DNA of 64,000 bases from Myotis daubentonii. Lineage: Eukaryota; Chordata; Mammalia; Chiroptera; Vespertilionidae. The notes beneath the pieces are model-generated. The model did not search any database and was not told the origin of the DNA. It worked only from the letters and a program-made list of their open reading frames with translations. Shown in pieces: positions 60,661-64,000 of the stretch; position 1 is the first letter of the stretch, and the number at the start of each line of letters is the position of its first letter. The DNA lies in contig NC_081847.1 of NCBI RefSeq assembly GCF_963259705.1, positions 71,197,754 through 71,261,753 of the forward strand, written 5' to 3'. A program made the position numbers and the translations under genes.

Positions 60661-61146
60661 GTCTAGACCCAGCTGACAGAATCCATAGAGCGATCCAGGG
60701 GCAGTGAGAACTCCAGCACCCCTCCTCCTGCCATTCGCATAGTGAGCCCCTTGAGTCTGGGAGTATTCAAGCACATGCTGCTGAGGGCTCAGAGTGGGGG
60801 TCGATCACCGAGGCCTGCAGGAAATGCTGTTTGGCATGCACAATAGTTTCTATTCCTTTTATTTTTTAATGACATTAGACTCCTTTATGGATACCATCTT
60901 CACAAAGTGATCAAATCTCACAGCATCAATGACAAGACAATCTGACAATATGGCCCTTGATGAAATGTATAGGGAAGGATGCAACATCACCCATATCACA
61001 TCCCTGACAGGAAGAGTGGAGTGGGGACAGTTCATGCAGGGACCTGCAGGCCACTGTAAGAATCTGGCTTCTACTCTGAGAAAAGTGGGGGCTCTAAAAG
61101 CATCATGATCTGCCTTGGTTTAAAGGGATTCCTTTGGCTACTGTTA

Positions 61147-61520
61147 TCTATACTAATAAAAGGGTAATATGCTAATTAGATGGGAAGACCTTCCAGACAA
61201 AGCCATGGTGGCAGGGCCAAGGCAGAGGCGGTTAGGGGTGACCAGACCAGGAGGGAAGGGCAGTTGGGGGTGAGCAGGCCGGCAAGGGGGGGCAGTTGGA
61301 GGCAAGCAGGCCTGCAGGCAGAGTGGTTAGGGGCAATCAGGCAGGCAGGCAGGTGAGCGGTTAGGAGCCAGTGGTCCCAGATTGCAAGAGGGATGTCCTG
61401 TGGGATCAGACCTAAACCGGTAGTCGGACATCCCCTGAGGGGTTCCAGACTGGAGAGGGTGCAGGCTGGGCTGAGGGACACCCCCCCCCCGTGCACAAAT
61501 TTCATGCACCGAGCCACTAG
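61147..61520 (+). mobile_element. HeliBat-type Helitron (in the tail of a VES SINE)
   Basis: Starts TCTATACTAATAAAAGGG after A at 61146 and ends GCACCGAGCCACTAG before T. The interior has GCAGGCAGGCAGG repeats and inverted arms near 61390-61440. 374 bp, nonautonomous. Confidence 0.93.
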
Positions 61521-61540
61521 TGTGTGTGTATATAAATATA

Positions 61541-61734
61541 CACTGAGTGGCCAGATTATTATGATCGGCCAGATTATTATGACCACCCCATCAGTACAAT
61601 GAAGTGAATTAGTTATGCAAATAATAATAATAAAACCTTGAGAGTATTTGCTTAGGAAGTTTTCAATATTCAGTATTTTTGGAAGAGTCAATGAAGTACT
61701 GATGGGGTGGTCATAATAATCTGGCCACTCAGTG
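61541..61734 (+). mobile_element. Mariner/Tc1-like MITE, full length
   Basis: 194 bp bounded by CACTGAGTGGCCAGATTATT and its inverse (24-base inverted repeats CACTGAGTGGCCAGATTATTATGA style), with TA on both sides. The left end has the subterminal word CCAGATTATTATGA twice. It lies in the AT-rich tail of the VES at 61742-61935. Confidence 0.92.
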
Positions 61735-61741
61735 TATATAT

Positions 61742-61935
61742 ATTTCATAGAGGAAGGGAGAGGGAGAGAGAAAGAAACATTAATGATGAGAGAGAATCAT
61801 TGATCGGCTGCTGCCTCCTGCATGCCCCACACTGGGGGTTGAGCCCACAACCCAGGCATCAGCCCTGACTGGGAATCGAACCGTGACCTCCTGGTTCATA
61901 GGTGGATGCTTACCACTGAGCCATGCTGGCCAGGC
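61742..61935 (-). mobile_element. VES SINE, antisense (outermost of a nested compound)
   Basis: Reads 'catagaggaagggagaggga', 'cactgggggttgagcccaca', 'gactgggaatcgaaccgtga' and 'accactgagccatgctggcc'. The 12-bp duplication TTGGCTACTGTT at 61134-61145 and 61936-61947 brackets SINE, Helitron and MITE together, so the SINE went in first. Confidence 0.93.
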
Positions 61936-62108
61936 TTGGCTACTGTTTTGAGAGACTGTTTGGGAGAGAGGAGGTAGTGCAAGAAGGGTAGAAGCAGGGA
62001 GACCTATTAGTGAGTTTATGCAATAAAACAGATGAGAAGCAACAGTGGCTTGGACCCCCATCTCATCACAGCAAGGGCAGAGAGAAGTGGTTGAACTCTG
62101 GATCTACT

Positions 62109-62277
62109 GTGGAGGTAGAGCCCATAGGTTTTGCTGATTGGATGGGAAGCAAGAGGAAGAGAAGTCAAGGATGGTTCCATGGCTTTGGCCTGAGCCACAG
62201 AAGGGCAGTGTTGCCCTGAACTGAGATGGGATGAGGGTTCGAAGAGGGAAGGTTAGGAGCTCAGTGTTGAACACCGA
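62109..62277 (-). repeat. Duplicated L2-derived segment, copy 1
   Basis: Matches 62824-62997 at roughly 92% by eye. Both have the nonstandard run 'gagggttcgaa', then 'agggaagg' and 'aggagctcagtgttg'. Confidence 0.8.
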
Positions 62278-62823
62278 GGATGGCAGATGCCTCTGAGACA
62301 TGCCACAGGGACATGAAGGTTGTGGGGACATGAACACAGGGGCCTGAATGACCACTGGGTGGCCTCCTTCTGAACCAAGACACTCTGCCCTTGATCCCTT
62401 TTGCTTCTCCCCTTCACAGACACCATTATTTCTGGTTTCCAAGGCCCGCAGGGTTGCTGAGCTGACCCAGTGCCTGGCAAAGGGGCTTCACCCAGGTCAC
62501 AGGCTCCCAGGCTATCAGCATCCAGGCGATGTCACCTGGTTAATCCCCTGCTTCTTGTGCAAGCTGTGGGGCGTCATCCGGGGCAGCAGCTTCTGGATTT
62601 GGGGGAGGGAGGGGTTGGAGCCCTGCAGGCTACAGGACTTGTCATACACCCCTGCAACCTGACCCTGCTCCTGGAGCTGGTGACATTGTCATCAGCTCCT
62701 CCACATTAGGTCTTCGAGTGGTGATCCTGGGAAACCGGAGACAGAGGCGCTTTGACGGGCGGCAGCATTTGGGAGCCATGGGAAGGGACTTGGTGCCACC
62801 TTGCAAGCCAGCTAGAGAGCTCT

Positions 62824-62997
62824 TGTGGAGGTAGAGCCCACAGGTTTTTCTGATCGATTGGATGGGGAGCAAGAGGAGGAGGAGTCAAGGATGGCTTCAT
62901 GGCTTTGGCCTGAGCCACGGAAGGACAGTGTTGCCATGAACTGAGATGGAATGAGGGTTCGAATAGGGAAGGTCAGGAGCTCAGTGTTGGACACCGA
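62824..62997 (-). repeat. Duplicated L2-derived segment, copy 2
   Basis: Counterpart of 62109-62277, 715 bases to the right in direct orientation. It has 4-5 extra bases (ATCG) where copy 1 reads CTGATTGG. The flanks of the two copies do not match. Confidence 0.8.
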
Positions 62998-63179
62998 TGC
63001 CTGTTGGACATGCTAGGCTGTGGGACTGTTACAGGAAAAACAGCTCAGTCTACATGCTCACCCAAAGGGACCATTCAGCTCACTCACAAACCATGCCGTG
63101 AAGTACAAATCCAGTAAGAAGACCAAGGTGGACCCACCCACACCCTAGAAAGGAATCTAAGACATTTAAAGTGAACAAG

Positions 63180-63275
63180 AACCATTCAACAAGTGTTTAT
63201 TGAGTGCCTAGTATGTGCTAGGTAGTGTTCTCAGTGACAGGGATAGTGGTAGAGTGGGGAACAGCTAACCTTTTA
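63180..63275 (-). repeat. L2/MIR-type 3' end fragment, antisense
   Basis: Reads 'caacaagtgtttattgagtg' and 'cctagtatgtgctaggtagt', the common reversed 3' end of L2. The remaining bases to 64000 show a possible MIR core near 63660-63730 and otherwise nothing named. Confidence 0.65.
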
Positions 63276-64000
63276 GTCTATTTGTTATTTGTATGTACTT
63301 GTGAATGAGGGGGAAAAAACAGAAGGACCTAAATTCTTAACAGCGATTACCCCTGGAGAAATGACATATTATTTTTAGTACTCTTCTATTGTTAGAATTT
63401 TATGCAAAAAGCATATATGACTTTTATAATTTTAAAAAGTGCCTTTCCTCCCAACATATAAATGACATTAATATACAGACATTCGGGGTATAAAAAGCAT
63501 TTGGGGGCTCTAAGCAGAATTCTCTAGAATGTAGGCTCAGATCCCATAAGATTGCCCTTTGTTCTTCTCTCCACTGTGGGATTCTGCTCTTCAAAGCAAG
63601 GAAGATGGAAGAACAATCAAGGCAGGAGATCTGTTCTTTAGTCCCAGCTGAGCCTGGCTGGTGGTCTTGGAAAAGTCCCTCCACTTCCCTGTGCCCTAGC
63701 TTCATCCTCTGTATAATGAGAGGCTGAACTACACTTACTTCTAAGGGTAAGTGGATTTTCTTTCACATGCAACACCAGCTAACTGACTGTGTCTGCCTAG
63801 AGATGTGGCGAGGGGAGACAGCACGACCACATTAGGAGGGTCCAGCATTGAGATCAAGTAGCAACATCTGTTGTGGACAGAGCCTGGGGAAGAGGTAGCC
63901 CATGTGGCAGATTACGTGTTGCCTTGGACTAGATGGTCTCCAAGGTCCACTTCAGCAGTGACCTTGGGATGGAGACACCTTCACTTACTGCCAAGTTGAG

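Larger units (their letters stand above)
61000..62310 (-). repeat. L2 LINE ORF2/3' region, antisense, split by nested insertions
   Basis: 61000-61133 and 61948-62310 read continuously as reversed L2 ('gggacctgcaggccactgta', then 'gaagcagggagacctattag', 'gtggaggtagagcccatagg', 'tcaaggatggttccatggc'). The gap is filled by the SINE/Helitron/MITE compound at 61146-61935. Confidence 0.8.

Overview
The window is vertebrate nuclear DNA, almost certainly from a vespertilionid bat. It carries several Helitrons of the HeliBat type (5' TC plus an AT-rich start, 3' CTAG end, inserted between A and T). It also carries many tRNA-derived VES SINEs and low-copy nonautonomous hAT elements with 8-bp target duplications. 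Among mammals, this Helitron and recent DNA-transposon load is characteristic of vesper bats. The species cannot be named from the sequence alone.

Three protein-coding genes are recognisable, in the order and relative orientation of human chromosome 20q13.12, displayed in reverse. The first is GDAP1L1 on the minus strand, with coding exons 1-3 inside the window and the rest beyond the left edge. The second is OSER1 on the plus strand, complete, with a CpG-island promoter and three coding exons giving 292 residues. The third is JPH2 on the plus strand, with only its first coding exon inside the window and more than 11.6 kb of its first intron running off the right edge. All exon borders were placed from GT/AG sites that keep the reading frame. 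The genes are not an operon and have separate jobs: a GST-like protein, an oxidative-stress-responsive serine-rich protein, and the junctional-membrane protein of striated muscle.

Layout: 1-11926 is GDAP1L1 introns with exons 3 (4118-4291) and 2 (5363-5555). Exon 1 is 11927-12106, with its GC-rich promoter up to about 12450. From 12450 to about 30850 is intergenic and rich in transposons: a Helitron with a nested solo LTR, tandem Helitrons, MLT1, hAT copies, a SPIN-like element and a relic of an OSER1-like sequence. From 30850 to 42345 is OSER1. From 42345 to about 51400 is intergenic, with an inverted Helitron pair and an STK35 processed pseudogene that landed inside a SINE. From about 51400 to 64000 are the JPH2 start and intron 1, including a triple nested insertion at 61134-61947 and a local duplication of L2 sequence.

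No new protein system, RNA operon, CRISPR array or intact viral gene was seen. What stands out is the record of nested and tandem transposition, and a few small signals at the OSER1 and JPH2 starts. Repeat family names come from remembered consensus sequences and were not checked by a search.
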